DNA of 64,000 bases, taken from Erpobdella octoculata (lineage: Eukaryota; Annelida; Clitellata; Hirudinida; Erpobdellidae). A program made the translations under genes and the position numbers. Each line of letters begins with the position of its first letter. Within the stretch, counting starts at the first letter, position 1. Positions 27,001 to 40,493 of this stretch are shown in pieces. Location of the stretch: the NCBI GenBank assembly GCA_963978895.1, contig OZ022245.1:7782042-7846041 (forward strand). The letters are read 5' to 3'. Under the pieces are notes generated by a model that worked only from the letters and a program-made list of their open reading frames with translations, was not told the origin of the DNA and ran no database searches.

Positions 27001-27960
27001 TGATGATGTGGATGGAGATGTGATCGTCTGGTGGTGACCGGTCAAGGGTAGTGATGTAGTCTGATACCGATGCGGTTATATTATCATATGGTGACATATA
27101 ATCACGTGATGATGTGGTTTCGTGGTGAGATACTTATGAGGTGATGTGGTCATGTGGTGATGATATGAAAAAAATAAGAATCTTAAATGTTTTTTCAATC
27201 CAAAAAACTCTAATGATCGTTTTCTCTACATCCTAGGTAAAGACAAAACACATTGAAAAATAAAAACACGTAGACAAGATCACACAGACAGTGAATGTGT
27301 GAATGTGTGAATGTGAAGGAAAGATAAAGAGACATGTACAGAATGCGTACACACGCATACAAATTGGACACACGAAACAGCGGCACCTCAGTAATCCAAT
27401 ATTTAATAAGCACCTCCTCACGGACAGGCAAACGAACTCAGACGGTCACGCGCAGAGAGAAAGAAGGACAAATATGCCACAACCATTTGTGACAATTTCA
27501 TTAGGAATTTTTTTTAATAACTTTGAACGTAGAGACGGGTCTATCTATTATGCTGATTCTACCAAAAATACGTTCGGAAAAATATGTAACAAATATTGTC
27601 TTGATTTATTTAATTTATCTACCTACAAACACACATCCCTAAACACGAACACACGCACATAAACACCAACGGCCCGCTCTTGGACAAAAACTAATAGTTC
27701 CAAGCAGACTGATGCAGACATACTCAGGCACTCACCAAAGGTCGTTCAAACCCAGGAACTTATTATACGAGAGAAATTTATGCAAACAAGAAATCAATAG
27801 GAGATAAATCAAAGGCGAGCAAAACTTAGCCGTGTTGGTTCGAATCTCACGTGCATTGTTTTCGTGTGTGTGGACACGCGAGCAGTTCAAAGAAGATGTA
27901 AACAAACTCACAAATACAGCCACATAAACCCAACAAACCATCTTTAATGTGCCTTACACA

Positions 27961-28077
27961 CACAAACATACATACATACATACATACATACATACATACA
28001 TACATACATACATACATACATACATACATACATACATACATACATACATACATACATACATACATACATACATACCC
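27961..28077. repeat. (CATA)n array
   Basis: About 29 tandem CATA units ending directly at a transposon end. Confidence 0.95.
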
Positions 28078-28158
28078 GGTAGAATACCCGGTTTTTGGAA
28101 AATTGAAGTGACGTACCTCCACCCCCCCCCGAAACAGGAATTTCTGGATCCGCCACTG
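28078..28158 (-). mobile_element. End of a DNA transposon (hAT-like terminus)
   Basis: On the minus strand the segment begins CAGTGGCGGATCCAGAAATT and continues through a poly-G run, like hAT termini of the CAGTGGCGGATCC type. The opposite end is absent, and the (CATA)n array lies where the body should be. From 28160 to 28590 only CA-rich unassigned DNA follows. Confidence 0.5.
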
Positions 28159-28590
28159 ACCAAAAATAAATTTTAATATATAAACAGTACGACACACATG
28201 CATAATTGCATATATATTATATTCAGAATACTTACAAAGAAATACAAAGATATATGCGTAAATAATTACCAACTTAAATATTAGCATTAATACATACATG
28301 CAGAAATACAGACAGACATATACGCATACAAAGAAAGATATGCACACATCAATATATACAACCTCCTCAAAGCCAATTTGGACATTGGCGTGATACTCAT
28401 TGACACATCATTAAGTAGTGGCACACAAATTAGCACAAGCGGCCAAGTACCGATACATAAAGTATGATGCTCACGTACATGCACAAGTACTCATACGCAG
28501 ACAGACAAGCAAAGAGACGCACAGAGACGAACACAGTGGGACATGGCAGCATGCCAGCGCGTGCGTTTTTTCATTAGACACGTCAGTGTT

Positions 28591-28598
28591 ATTATTTC
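28591..28598. repeat. P element target-site duplication, left (ATTATTTC)
   Basis: An exact match to 32159-32166; 8 bp is the P-element duplication length. Confidence 0.85.
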
Positions 28599-28809
28599 CA
28601 AGGATGTCTTGATATAACTACTGGATCCACAACCTATACTAGCGAATTTTACTTAGTAGGCCTACGTGCGCTCAGTCGAATGCTGTCACAGTGCACCTGA
28701 TATGGGACTACACGATATTTTAATTTGCTCTAATCTAAATGAAAAACAAACACCATTTCATTTCAATGAAGCAGAATTTATTGAAAAAACATGACAAATT
28801 AAAAATAAT

Positions 28810-28931
28810 ATTAAGGAGCGTTTTTAATTTTATTTAATTTACGTTTTTTATTTAAATTTGTTTATAATATATTAAGGAGCGTTTTTAATTTTATTTAATT
28901 TACGTTTTTTATTTAAATTTGTTTTATTCGA
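28810..28931. repeat. 61-bp tandem duplication spanning the transposase stop
   Basis: TTAAGGAGCGTTTTTAATTT and the following 41 bp occur twice at a 61-bp offset. The copy at 28872 encodes the transposase C-terminus and stop; the other lies just downstream. Confidence 0.9.
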
Positions 28932-31718
28932 AACGTCATCATTAATATTTCTAACAAAATTTCTTGATAAACAATTAAAAAATCTTCCACTGATCATTTC
29001 CTTAACATTATGATTTGATGAACAGTAGTTGTTTTCTACTAATAATTCCTCATCTTCTACAAATTCGTCTAAAATTTTTACAAAGAATTTCTTTTGGTTG
29101 GCTGATGATAAAAACATTTTCATCACTTCTTCTGATTTTTTCATGGAATCAAAAACCTTCCAGCAGTTTAAACATACCAAAAAAACATATTCTGCTGGTT
29201 TTAATAGTCCTCCTCTATTAATGTCATCAAAGTATTGGAAAATACTTAAGTTGTTAATATCTGAATGAAAAGATTCATCGTCTAACAGTATTTCTCTACA
29301 GTGGAGACATTTTGTAGAATTCAAGATGCTTCTTGCTACTGCTCCTGCTATATAATAAATTGTGCTGGCTTCATTTTGACTAGGCCAGCTCAGTTTGTCC
29401 AACTTCGGAATTATGGTATCTGAAAATTCATTGTTATTGCCGTCAACTTCCAGGTGTATATCGTCAATAAAATCATCAATACTCTGGACTGTCAATTTAG
29501 AATTTCCCAGCAAAGAAATCATTTTGATTTTCGTTTCACTTTCAACTATCTGTCGGACAGAGAGGAAATAGTTGCCTCCAGACATCTGTCGAAGCCAACC
29601 GAATCTAGCTTCAATTGGATCAGATTGAAAATGACCCAACAATAGAAATTTAAATTCGGTTGCATTTAAAAGATACTTGCTGCAACCAACAAGAGCTGAA
29701 CAAGTTTGTTTCATAGCAATGAAAGTTTCTCTACTCAGTTTTCCTTGATTGGATTTCTCCCACAAACATAAAAAATCATGAAATTCCAATAAAAAATCAA
29801 GTTTCCAATCGTTGGACGATCTTACGGGGTCCATTGAATGACTTCTTTTGTGTTTTCCTTTTGTGCACGTTTTGACATTCATGACTTCCCACAGTTTTGT
29901 AATCATTCCAATGAACTGAGCAGTTCCCTTCCACTCCACCTTTCCTTCGTGTTCTACATAATAGTCAAATGCATCTTTTGTTGATTGACAAAATATGGAA
30001 ACAGCCAGTTTTACAGATACTTTTTCGATGTTTGAAGGATTAAATAATTTGGCACTAAGTTTGTGTGCTTTTTTCACCAACATTTCTAACTCTAAATAAT
30101 ACAGTTCTTCTATATGTTTGAAACTTGCAGTACATTGAGAAATGTTAATATAAATGCTTTTGTACTCTGGCAAGTCAAATGTTTTTCTAGTTAAAAAATT
30201 ATTATAAATGTTTTTAACATTGTGCACAGAATCAAATAACAAGAAAATCGGTTGGTTGAATCTTTGATCGATTATGTGGCTTTTCAAGTTTCCTTTGCAT
30301 AAGTGATGAACATAAAACTTTCTATTGACGGCTGCATTGTCCACCGAAATCCCAACAACATTAACATTTAATTTTTGCAGCATAGTTATGACTTCGTTGT
30401 AACATTCATACAACTGCAACGCTGTCAACTTATTCATCGGATAAATGGCCACCATGTCTTTGTACTTGTGACAGAGTGATTTTATCATAAAACACAATAT
30501 GGTGCTAGCCAATTCTCCTCCTGATGTTAAACCAATCATCTGTCCTCCAAAATATTCTAATCGCCTTGCAACATATATTTCGTCTATCATCAAAATGCAG
30601 GTCCTTTCCAACTGATTAAGACAGCTTAATCGAAGTGTTAGATAGCCGGCATTATCAAGTCCATCACTACTACTCTTAACTCTTCTGGTTAATTTTCTCA
30701 AAGTATTTACTGAGGGCAGGCACAAATTTTTACTGTCTAATATTTTCATGTATGCTGCATGGCTTGTTGAATGGAGTATATAAGACCAAACAATAGTTTC
30801 AGGTGAATAAATTCGTGCATGTTTGCTAATACCGATTAATTTCAATTGACCAATGAGAAAGTTAAGTTGAAGAAATTCATCTTGATCTTCATCAAACAAA
30901 TGTAAACAACTTTTCAATTGTTTTGTGGCAATGAGTTTTTGTTCTTCAAAATTGTTACTTTGTGGAATATCATCTGAATAGATTTTTAGACGAACAAGCA
31001 AATTCAACAATTGACTCATTCGTGTCAATTCTTTGTCAATAATGCCCTCCATGAATGATTTTGGAAGTTGCATTGTTTTATGATGAACTGTCACTTTCAA
31101 ATTTTCATTAATTAATATTGAAGAAACAATAATTGGAAAATCTTTCTCAATAGCTACTGTATAAATCAACATAGAGTCGTCTATCAGTTTAAATTCAAAT
31201 CCAGAAGGAAGTGTACTTTCTTTTAGTAAACGTTGTAGTATATCGTTTAGTTCACAACCAACTATAGTATCATTCTGTACAAATTCTTGTTCTGCTTTTT
31301 CACATTTCTCAATATCCAATTGACGACGACTAGCAGCTGATGACTTTGTTGCTGGTCGCTGTTGTTGTGCTGGAGTCGATAAATATGATGGGGCATTTTC
31401 AAATCTTGAAGGCACTGCATCATCTTTCAACTTTCTTCTTTGTCTTTCTGCACTATTATCACCCTGGTGTCTGTTCAGCTTGTACATATACTGATCACTA
31501 AAACCAATCACAAAATCTGAATGATCAAAATGTAATGAGCATATTTTTGAGTTTTTATTTGGTACAAAATCTTTTCGAGGGTTGGCTCGATTCCATTGAG
31601 CACATAAATCTGGATTTTTCAACGGAAAGGCGTGAAATGAAACATTGTTTTTCTCATCATTTGCAGCATTCGAGGCATATCCACTTCTGCATCCGTATGC
31701 TGAACACTTATTAACCAT
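28872..31718 (-). CDS. THAP-domain P-element transposase
   Basis: A 948-residue intact ORF, close to the size of THAP9 (about 900). The N-terminal THAP zinc finger has C5, C10, C60 and H63 (MVNKCSAYGC and ICSLHF), plus the FPL and W42 positions usual for the fold. The RNase H-like catalytic core follows: LMIDEIYV supplies the first acidic residue and VGISVDNAAVNRKF the second. LFDSVHNVKNIYNN is a conserved His-containing block, and DPIEARFGWLRQMSGGN is the late P-family signature. Such enzymes cut and reinsert P elements by binding near the termini. The single-exon gene fills the element. The start was chosen at the THAP methionine. No stop or frameshift is seen, so it may be functional. Confidence 0.9.
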   Translation of the reverse strand: MVNKCSAYGCRSGYASNAANDEKNNVSFHAFPLKNPDLCAQWNRANPRKDFVPNKNSKICSLHFDHSDFVIGFSDQYMYKLNRHQGDNSAERQRRKLKDDAVPSRFENAPSYLSTPAQQQRPATKSSAASRRQLDIEKCEKAEQEFVQNDTIVGCELNDILQRLLKESTLPSGFEFKLIDDSMLIYTVAIEKDFPIIVSSILINENLKVTVHHKTMQLPKSFMEGIIDKELTRMSQLLNLLVRLKIYSDDIPQSNNFEEQKLIATKQLKSCLHLFDEDQDEFLQLNFLIGQLKLIGISKHARIYSPETIVWSYILHSTSHAAYMKILDSKNLCLPSVNTLRKLTRRVKSSSDGLDNAGYLTLRLSCLNQLERTCILMIDEIYVARRLEYFGGQMIGLTSGGELASTILCFMIKSLCHKYKDMVAIYPMNKLTALQLYECYNEVITMLQKLNVNVVGISVDNAAVNRKFYVHHLCKGNLKSHIIDQRFNQPIFLLFDSVHNVKNIYNNFLTRKTFDLPEYKSIYINISQCTASFKHIEELYYLELEMLVKKAHKLSAKLFNPSNIEKVSVKLAVSIFCQSTKDAFDYYVEHEGKVEWKGTAQFIGMITKLWEVMNVKTCTKGKHKRSHSMDPVRSSNDWKLDFLLEFHDFLCLWEKSNQGKLSRETFIAMKQTCSALVGCSKYLLNATEFKFLLLGHFQSDPIEARFGWLRQMSGGNYFLSVRQIVESETKIKMISLLGNSKLTVQSIDDFIDDIHLEVDGNNNEFSDTIIPKLDKLSWPSQNEASTIYYIAGAVARSILNSTKCLHCREILLDDESFHSDINNLSIFQYFDDINRGGLLKPAEYVFLVCLNCWKVFDSMKKSEEVMKMFLSSANQKKFFVKILDEFVEDEELLVENNYCSSNHNVKEMISGRFFNCLSRNFVRNINDDVSNKTNLNKKRKLNKIKNAP

Positions 31719-32158
31719 ATTTGATATAACAAATTTTACTAGAAGTAACTAAAACTAGCTTAGTTTAAGTAAATCCAAATGTAATCCAAAATACGAACAC
31801 GTTACGTCCGTTACGATGTTACGTCGTTACGTTAATACGTTAATATAACTTGAATAAACCGACGAACACGATAATACAACTTGAATAAAATGATCCGACG
31901 AACTCGTTAATACAACTTGAATAAAGAATAAACCAACGAACACGTTAATATAACTTGAATAAAGAATAAACCGACGAAAACGATAATACAACTTGAATAA
32001 AGCGACAACGAACTGTAAAGAATGTTTATGCTGTTGAGTTTATAAGCACTGGTGCGTGCGCACAGCCTGCGTGCGCGAAAGCTATAGGCCTACTATATCC
32101 AAATTAAACCGCGACACAAAATGGGTTGTGGATCCAGTAGTTATATCAGACATCCTTG

Positions 32159-32166
32159 ATTATTTC
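32159..32166. repeat. P element target-site duplication, right (ATTATTTC)
   Basis: An exact match to 28591-28598. Confidence 0.85.
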
Positions 32167-33460
32167 CAATAATTCTCAGCTCTCATCTTGATCCCGGGTG
32201 CTCCAGGCTGCAGCATATTAATTCGCTCTCTGCCCACTGCTCACCACCCCACACGCACCCCCACACCACCTCTGTCTCTTTCTCTCTCTTTCTCTCTCTC
32301 TCTCACTCTGTTTAACGTATATCTCACTGAAAAAATTTTCAAGTAATTATTTTCATCGTTCACGCACACAAACCATAAAACAAAAGAAAACAAACTCATG
32401 TTAAGGCAATAAATTATTCGTAATTATTTGTAATTATTTGTACAACTTCTAAAACAACCACTTTACCCTAAAAAAAATATAAGATGACCTTTCGATCCAT
32501 AATTTCAATTGTCCCATTTTCATTGGTCAACTTCGGCAGGCAGGCCACTCATCATCTTCAGGATGGATTTAAGCAGGCGATAAAAAAAACCTGAAACAGA
32601 AGATTTATAAAAACATCGAGGAAAGTGAAATAAAGAATTAATGAGAAATTGCGTAAACGCTTAGTAGAAAATCTATTAAAAAAAACGTAAAAATAAAATC
32701 TTTAAAAAAGTAAGTGGAATCGAATGACGTAAATCTTCTGCACACTGAATGGTATAACTGAGAGATAATGTCAATCAATTATAATTGAAATTCGAAATGT
32801 CTAACAAAATTAATTAAGAAAAGATTCAATTTTTTACAAATTGTTTTGTTATACCAATAATTTTTGTTACAAAAAAGTATATTATTAGAATGAGGTGTTG
32901 AATTCAGTTGTTTTGATTTACCTAATTAAAACTAACGCAAAGCTACAGTAATTTTTCATCTAAAACTAACAATACTTATATATTATACAATAAATACAAA
33001 TTTTTAAATTAATAAATCGTTTTAGTGAATGAATCAGAAAAATTTATTTAAACAATAAAAACAAGTTTTCAGTCATATTTTAAATATTTGATTTTTTTAA
33101 AATTTGATTTAAAGTTATATGCTTCAAGCCTAAATAAAGTCGTAAGTAACAAGCTGAAGTGTCGTTGTCATCAAAATGGTGGAGGGATTTTTAATACAAA
33201 AATTGGCCTGTGATAAATTTTCCGAACCATTCTACAGACATCAGTAGCAGTCGATGTTACGAAGTCTCAGTCAACAAAAATTGTCAACACGTGCCAAGCA
33301 GCGGAAAACTGTTTACAAACCTCATTAATTACTTCATATATAAATTATCAAAATTGAAGCTAATTCCAAGCAATTAGCTGTTTTAAAATTCAATTTCAAT
33401 TCCACCTTATAACCCTTCTGACAAAAAATTATGTTAACGCCTTTTATTTCTGCAATTCTT
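32167..33460. other. Unassigned AT-rich DNA
   Basis: A short (TC)n patch at about 32275-32305 is the only repeat I see; no gene or transposon motif is supported. Confidence 0.5.
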
Positions 33461-33469
33461 TTCAAACAA

Positions 33470-33596
33470 AACCCCGGGAAACGAGGATACTCCAGATAAA
33501 CAGATGTGGTAAGAGCGAAAGACAGGGGAAAAAAGAGAAAAAAAAGATGGTGAGAGAAAAAATAAAACTAGGGCAACGTCGTGTATCTCAGCTAGT
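33470..33596 (+). mobile_element. Helitron-like 3' end, diverged
   Basis: A decayed GGGCAACGTCGTGTATCTCAG followed by CTAG and T is the diverged counterpart of the GGGCAACGCCGGGTAACCCAG-CTAG end at 8618. The tetranucleotide array begins at the very next base. Confidence 0.55.
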
Positions 33597-34720
<1,124 letters not shown>

Positions 34721-34897
34721 TACACACATGAATAGGTACTTACAACAAGTAAATTAAAAACGAATTTTTAAAACCAATGCTCTTATATGTAATTAAAACA
34801 CAAATTTTGCAATCAATTTTTTTTTATATTACTCTTTTATTTTATGTTAAAGTCGAAATATCTTAATTATATCGAAATATCGAAATTAATTAAAATT

Positions 34898-35525
34898 ATC
34901 TAAATTAATTGACTTATTGTAAAACTAATAATTGAATATTGCATTGTCTTCTATTTTAAGCATGTATGCAAAATTTGAAAAAATCTATCATCAGGAAGTG
35001 ACTCAAAAATTGATTGCAAGATTTGAAACAGACAGAGAAACAAACAGACAGACAGAGAAACAGAGACGACGAGTTAATAAAAGCATTGGTAATAATAATA
35101 AAAATATCATCAAAAAGCATCGAATTTAAATATCTCAACTATTTTCATGAAAATTTCGTACACGCTTGAGAATCGCGGTCAGTGAGTGTGGTTCGTGTTA
35201 ACTTGGTAAAATAGTCTGCCAGTCGGTTAGCGTTTTGTGGTCAAGAAAACCCTCAAGAAAACCCTCAAGAAAACCCTCAAGAAACCCCTCGATAAAATCC
35301 TCAAGAAAATTAACTAAATTAATTGACTTATTGTAAAACTAATAATTGAATATTGCATTGTCTTCTATCTTGAGCATGTATGCAAAATTTGAAAAAAATC
35401 TAACATCAGGAAGTGACTCAAAAATTGATTGCAAGATTTGAAACAGACAGAGAAACAGACAGAGAAACAGACAGAGAAACAGACAGAGAAACAGAGCCGA
35501 CGAGTTAATAAAAGCATTGGTAAAA
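34898..35525. repeat. Direct repeat pair of about 200 bp
   Basis: 34898-35093 and 35308-35525 share TTGACTTATTGTAAAACTAA through GAGTTAATAAAAGCATTGGT, offset by about 410 bp. Each ends in a CAGA/GAAACAGACA-rich tract. Between them is a 13-bp repeat (CCTCAAGAAAACC) at about 35250-35300. Confidence 0.8.
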
Positions 35526-35565
35526 ATATGATTAATTAAATAAATAAAATAAGTCAGGACATAAA

Positions 35566-36710
35566 AGTACATGTCCTGACTGACTGACTGACTGACTAAC
35601 TGATAATCAACGCCGAGCTAAAACGCCTTATCCTAGTAACGTGAAATTTGGAACTTATATTACTCTTATAGCCTAAGCACCCACAAAGACAGGGTTTTTG
35701 AAAATTGTTTTTCTGAGGGGATAAAATAGAAAAATAAACTTTTTTTTAAACTGTGCATATCTCGAAAACCAAAAATGAGAAGGCTTAGAAATTTGGTATA
35801 TAAATTCTTCTTAAGAAATAATAAGATAGGTATTTCACTATTTTTTGAAAATTTGGTTTTCAGGACCTCAAATGTGGTGTGGAAAATATGGCTACTTGTT
35901 TGTTTAAAATAACTGCTACTCAAAAACTGTAAGTGCTACAGATGTAAAAATTAGTATATAATATCAATAATATCTACTAGACTAGGGATATAAAGGTATA
36001 CGTGTTTTACTAATTTTTGATAATTTGGTTTCCAAGACCTCAAATGTGGGATGGATTATTCTTACAAAATGACAAAATACATGTTTTAATAAGTTTTGAA
36101 ATAACTGCTACTCTGAAACTGAGAATATTAGTATTTAGTACTATTTAGATACTACTTAGAAAATAAAGTTACACATGTTTTACAATTTTTTTTAATTTTT
36201 GGCTTTTAGGACTACAAATGTAGGGTGGAGAAAAGCATTATTTGCTTAAAATCTCATTAACTGAAAGTGTAAAAACGTTAAAATTCAGTATTTATGTTTA
36301 AATAAAATAATAAGATAGGTGTCCCATTATTTAAAAAAAATTACTTTCAAGCCTTGAGGTTTTGTGCCTGCTAAAACTGGTTGAGTCCAGTTCATCACGG
36401 GCCGGGCCAGGCCTACTTTTGTGGTTAAGAAACGGGACAGTTCGGGCTTAAATAACAAGCCAGGCCTGAAATTTTCTGACTACAAAATAAGCCGGATCGG
36501 TTCTAAGAAATCCCTGTAGGGCTATATGGATTAGAGTACTACATGGGCTGGGCCAGTCCGTAATTTTAAGGTTGTCAGACGGCCCGGGCCATACCTGAAG
36601 TCAAGGTGGGATGGGCCAAAATTTGTTGCCAAGTATATAGAAATTTTAGGCCTGTAAGAACTATGGTTGCACGGTAACAATTTTTTAACCTCAAGGGAGC
36701 GAACCGCATA
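35566..36710 (+). mobile_element. Helitron family 1 copy F, 3' truncated
   Basis: The 5' part (ACATGTCCTGACTGACTGAC) and diverged 157-bp units are followed by the GGCCNGGCC-rich part. The 3' hairpin is decayed (GGGAGCGAACCGC) and CTAG is missing. Confidence 0.65.
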
Positions 36711-39700
36711 TATATACATAAACAAAGAAAGAAAGAAGAAAATAAATAAACTTTCACATAAATTCGTTGAAATCTGTGCATTAGTTTTTGATGATAATAT
36801 TTAACTTGATTATCAAAACTGAATTTCGTTGAAAAATTTATATTTCCCGTTGGGGCGCACATTTATGCTTGTGACTTTTTGTGTTGGGCATAAATAAATA
36901 AATGTAGTAAAACAATGGATGTCCTGGTTCTCATTAGAGTTTGGTGAACTCCATTTTGGATTTTACTGTTTGAATCGTGTATGTATTTTTCTAATAAAGC
37001 AAACTATGAAAACGGAGAGTCAATAACACGCCGAAACTTATCTAGACTCTTTTTTTTTTGTAAAAGAGGAATAAATGGGAACATTTACATAAGTTCATGT
37101 GAGATTTATAAAGTTTACCTAACCTCTAGAGAAAGTAAAATAAAAATTTATGTACAAGACATTTCACAAACACACTTTCACTTTTAAAGGCACTAAAAAG
37201 GAAAAAAATTGTTTTTTTTGGTGATATCCGAGTATATCATATAAATAGTTTAACAAAATATAAAAGTATGTGTAGTCCATTTTATATTTTTCTATAATTG
37301 AAAAGTTTATAAGTACACGAAAGTCCCACAATTTTATATTTTGTTAAACTATTTAAGAGATATAATCGCATAACCCACAAAAAATAATTTCTTCTATTTT
37401 AGTGCGTTTAGAAGTAAAAGAGTTTTTTGATATATTTGTATTACAAATGCCATCTGTGATAACCTTCTTCAATCTGTTTTGGACTATCCAAGTATCCGAT
37501 GTTACAGATTATAGGCCTTTGTCGGATGTAAGCATTTTACGATAAATCTACATCATGATGGCAAATGAGGGACCAACAGGATGGCTTTGCAGAAAAACTT
37601 GGATAGATTCATGAGCTTTATGTGGACAAACAAGCGCTGATTTCTTTCAATGTGAATAATAATCCTGTACTTTTTTTAAAACAGACTTTGTTCTGAATGT
37701 ACGTTAAAAAACGCAATTTCTTCTGTTGCTTTTTTACATTCATTTCAATATATTGCTGATAAATACTAATAGGTATGTCAATAGTTCAATCTAATTGTTT
37801 ATGTTTTGTGAGATGACAAAAGAATGGGTTGAGGAAAGTTTGACCCTCGCTTTTCGCCCCCGTCTGTAGCTGGAGGGAGAAGCTGTGGCAAACTTCCCAG
37901 GAACGAGAGGCTTGTGGGCAAACGTTTTCAGAGTAAAAAACCGGGGGCAAGATTTTTCAGGGACAAACTTTCCCGGAAGCGAAAAGATGGGACAAAAAGC
38001 GGGTGCGAACTTTCCGCGAAACCGAAAGAATTAAAGATACCTTATAATGATAGGTCGTAGAACAACCGTAATTAAAATTTTAATGAAGTAAAAACGCTTC
38101 TTTATATAAAGATAATATAACAACTACATAGATCAAACACTTTGAAATATAAAAGGATTAAAATTATTATTCGTTCCAGAACTCCATTTTACCTTCCGAA
38201 CCCTTACTCAAACCCTGGATACACACACCACTACTTGGCTGTTTTAAGTTATTGGCAGTTACAAATGAATATTTTCTCGTTAATTGAAAACGTGTTTGTC
38301 CGTAATTAATTAATTAACAGTTTATTGACAGGATTCTTCTGTGTCCTTGTTGGAGTAGTATGTTATTGCCTCCTTAGAGTTTGGCAGGTCTGGTGAATCA
38401 GTGCATTCTGTTTGTGCATGCCAGCGAAATCACATCGCCCGTTTATGTTGTTCGTTTGAGAATATGACGAAGTAGAACATTGAAATGTCACATTGGTGGT
38501 GTTTGTCTCATCTGAAAATATAATTCCCCTAGCTGAAATATTTAATTTATTTTGTCAGTTGTTAAAAATCAGACAAACATACACACACAAAGACACACAC
38601 ACGCACATACACACATACCTACACACAAATAGGAAGGCACAAAGAAGAACACATCATAAAACGAAACGAGAGAGTTAAAATAAATTGAAATAATAAAATA
38701 ATGGAACGTGGGATCGCCCGCCATGACACACGACTTCCGTCTCCAGGTTAATAATAAGTGGTCAGACTAATCGACTCATTTCCAGCAACAGCATGATGTC
38801 ATTCTCCTGGGATGATATGGAAAGCACAGAAATTACAAATTAAAAAGTTTTACTTGAATTTTTTTTTGTGATAATGTAATTTGAAAGTCATCGTTTATTA
38901 ATTATCAATAAAAAGTTTTTATATTTTCAAATAGGATTGTAAACGTATTGTTTTCATTTCTCTTTTCTTACATTATCTCATAATTTACATTTCAAACATG
39001 TTTATGTAATATTTGCACGAATTCATTTATATTTATAATTAAATTATGTACAAAATTATTTTGAATTTATAACAAATTTCAAGCTTAATGACATTCGGGA
39101 CATACCACCGCATAATAAATGCTTACAGTAAATTTGAAAGATTGAACTTAACAACCTTTTCAATGTTCATTGATGTAATATAAACCAGCATAAGCATACA
39201 ATCGTGGAAGAAAGTGATGCAAATTTGTGAGATAATGCAAATATGCCACACATTTATTGTTAAGCAATTGTTTACATAAAGAAGTCATGTTCGCATAAAC
39301 AAGACCTCGTTTTGTGTGTGGCAATGAATGCCTGGATTGGCTTTTGTCGAGTTTTTCGAGTTCAACGCGTTTGCTCAATTTTTTGTTTTCTTAAACCAAT
39401 TGTAATAAAAAAATAATTGAATTGAGACTTATTAATTATGACATATGAGATTTTGATGCAGGGATCATTGGTAGACATTTGTTTATAATTCAACATGCAA
39501 AACGATTGGTTGAAATTTTTATTCAACCTGGTGTGCAATACTTTCTTATTTAACCAGTAAGGCAATACTTTCATACTCAGCCAGGTAGACAATACTTTCT
39601 TATTTAACCAGGTAGGCAATACTTTCATACTCAACCAAATAGGTAATAAATTTAAAAAAAAATCCTGGTAAATTCTTCAGGTGAGACATTGTGGTCGAAA

Positions 39701-40430
39701 AGAGAAAAAATTATTGCAAAAAATATTTTTCAGCCTTCAAGCTAGACGTTTTATAAATATTGATACTTTCATAAATTAATAAACCTGACGTAATTAACAT
39801 AATAGCCAACATATATTTAGATGATTTTATGAACATTATTCATAAAAGTTATAATTTCAACAACATTAACAGTGTGATTTATCATTAGGAAAACATCGCT
39901 ATATGATGATGATGACGATGATGGTGGCGATGATGACGATAATAGTTGACGATGACGATGATTGCTTTAAATAAATGACTTTCGATTAATCAAATTATGA
40001 AGAGATGGAGGATATTAAGTATATAAATATAGAAAAAAACGATTCAATTGAACGATTGAGTAAAAATATTACTACTAAATTTATTGTCCCGTTGTTAATA
40101 AACAAATAAGCGATAAATATGAATATAATTATTCAATTATAACTTAAAAACTGCTTGTTTACAACCTTATCAGGCAATAAAATAAATTTAGAAATATAGG
40201 ACAAATTGAAAAGAGAGAGAGAAAGAAAAAAAGAAAGAAGAAAGAAAGAAAGAGAGAGAAAAAAAAGGAAACTAGAAAAACGAGAGAGGGGCAGTAATCA
40301 GATTTCCCTCTAAAAGCCGGGCAGGATAACTGTGGGACTGCAAAAGAAACATCCACATTCCATCACTTGCTCTCGTTTTGTTCGGTTTTATTTTCTTTTT
40401 TTTCTTTATTAATGTCTTTCGTTAATTTTT
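36711..40430. other. Largely unassigned region
   Basis: No gene is supported. Visible features: a 30-bp inverted repeat around ATAGTTTAACAAAATATAAAA (37236-37366), a GC-rich patch with repeated GGGCAAACTTTCCCGG-like words (37830-38030), a CA-rich tract at 38575-38640, and a (GAT)n patch at 39905-39960. A 27-bp tandem repeat (about 39530-39645) and A/G-rich tracts near 40210-40290 are also present. Confidence 0.5.
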
Positions 40431-40493
40431 TTTTTTTATTTATTTATTTTATTTTATCTAAAACAAAACAAGAGTCTTGCACTAAGAATGCCA

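Larger units (their letters stand above)
28599..32158 (-). mobile_element. Complete P-type transposon
   Basis: The 3560-bp element has near-perfect 35-36 bp inverted termini (starting CAAGGATGTCT, then GATATAACTACTGGATCCAC; 28599-28634 and 32124-32158) that differ by one inserted T. It is flanked by ATTATTTC on both sides. It encodes one intact THAP transposase. The region before the ORF (about 31795-32010) is made of degenerate repeats of roughly 45 bp containing ATACAACTTGAATAAA. Intact ORF, termini and target duplication together suggest recent activity. Confidence 0.85.

Noticed and set aside
26819..27097. Poly-Asp, poly-Ser and Val/Ile-rich frames
   Set aside because: These are translations of the (GACGAT)n array in different frames.
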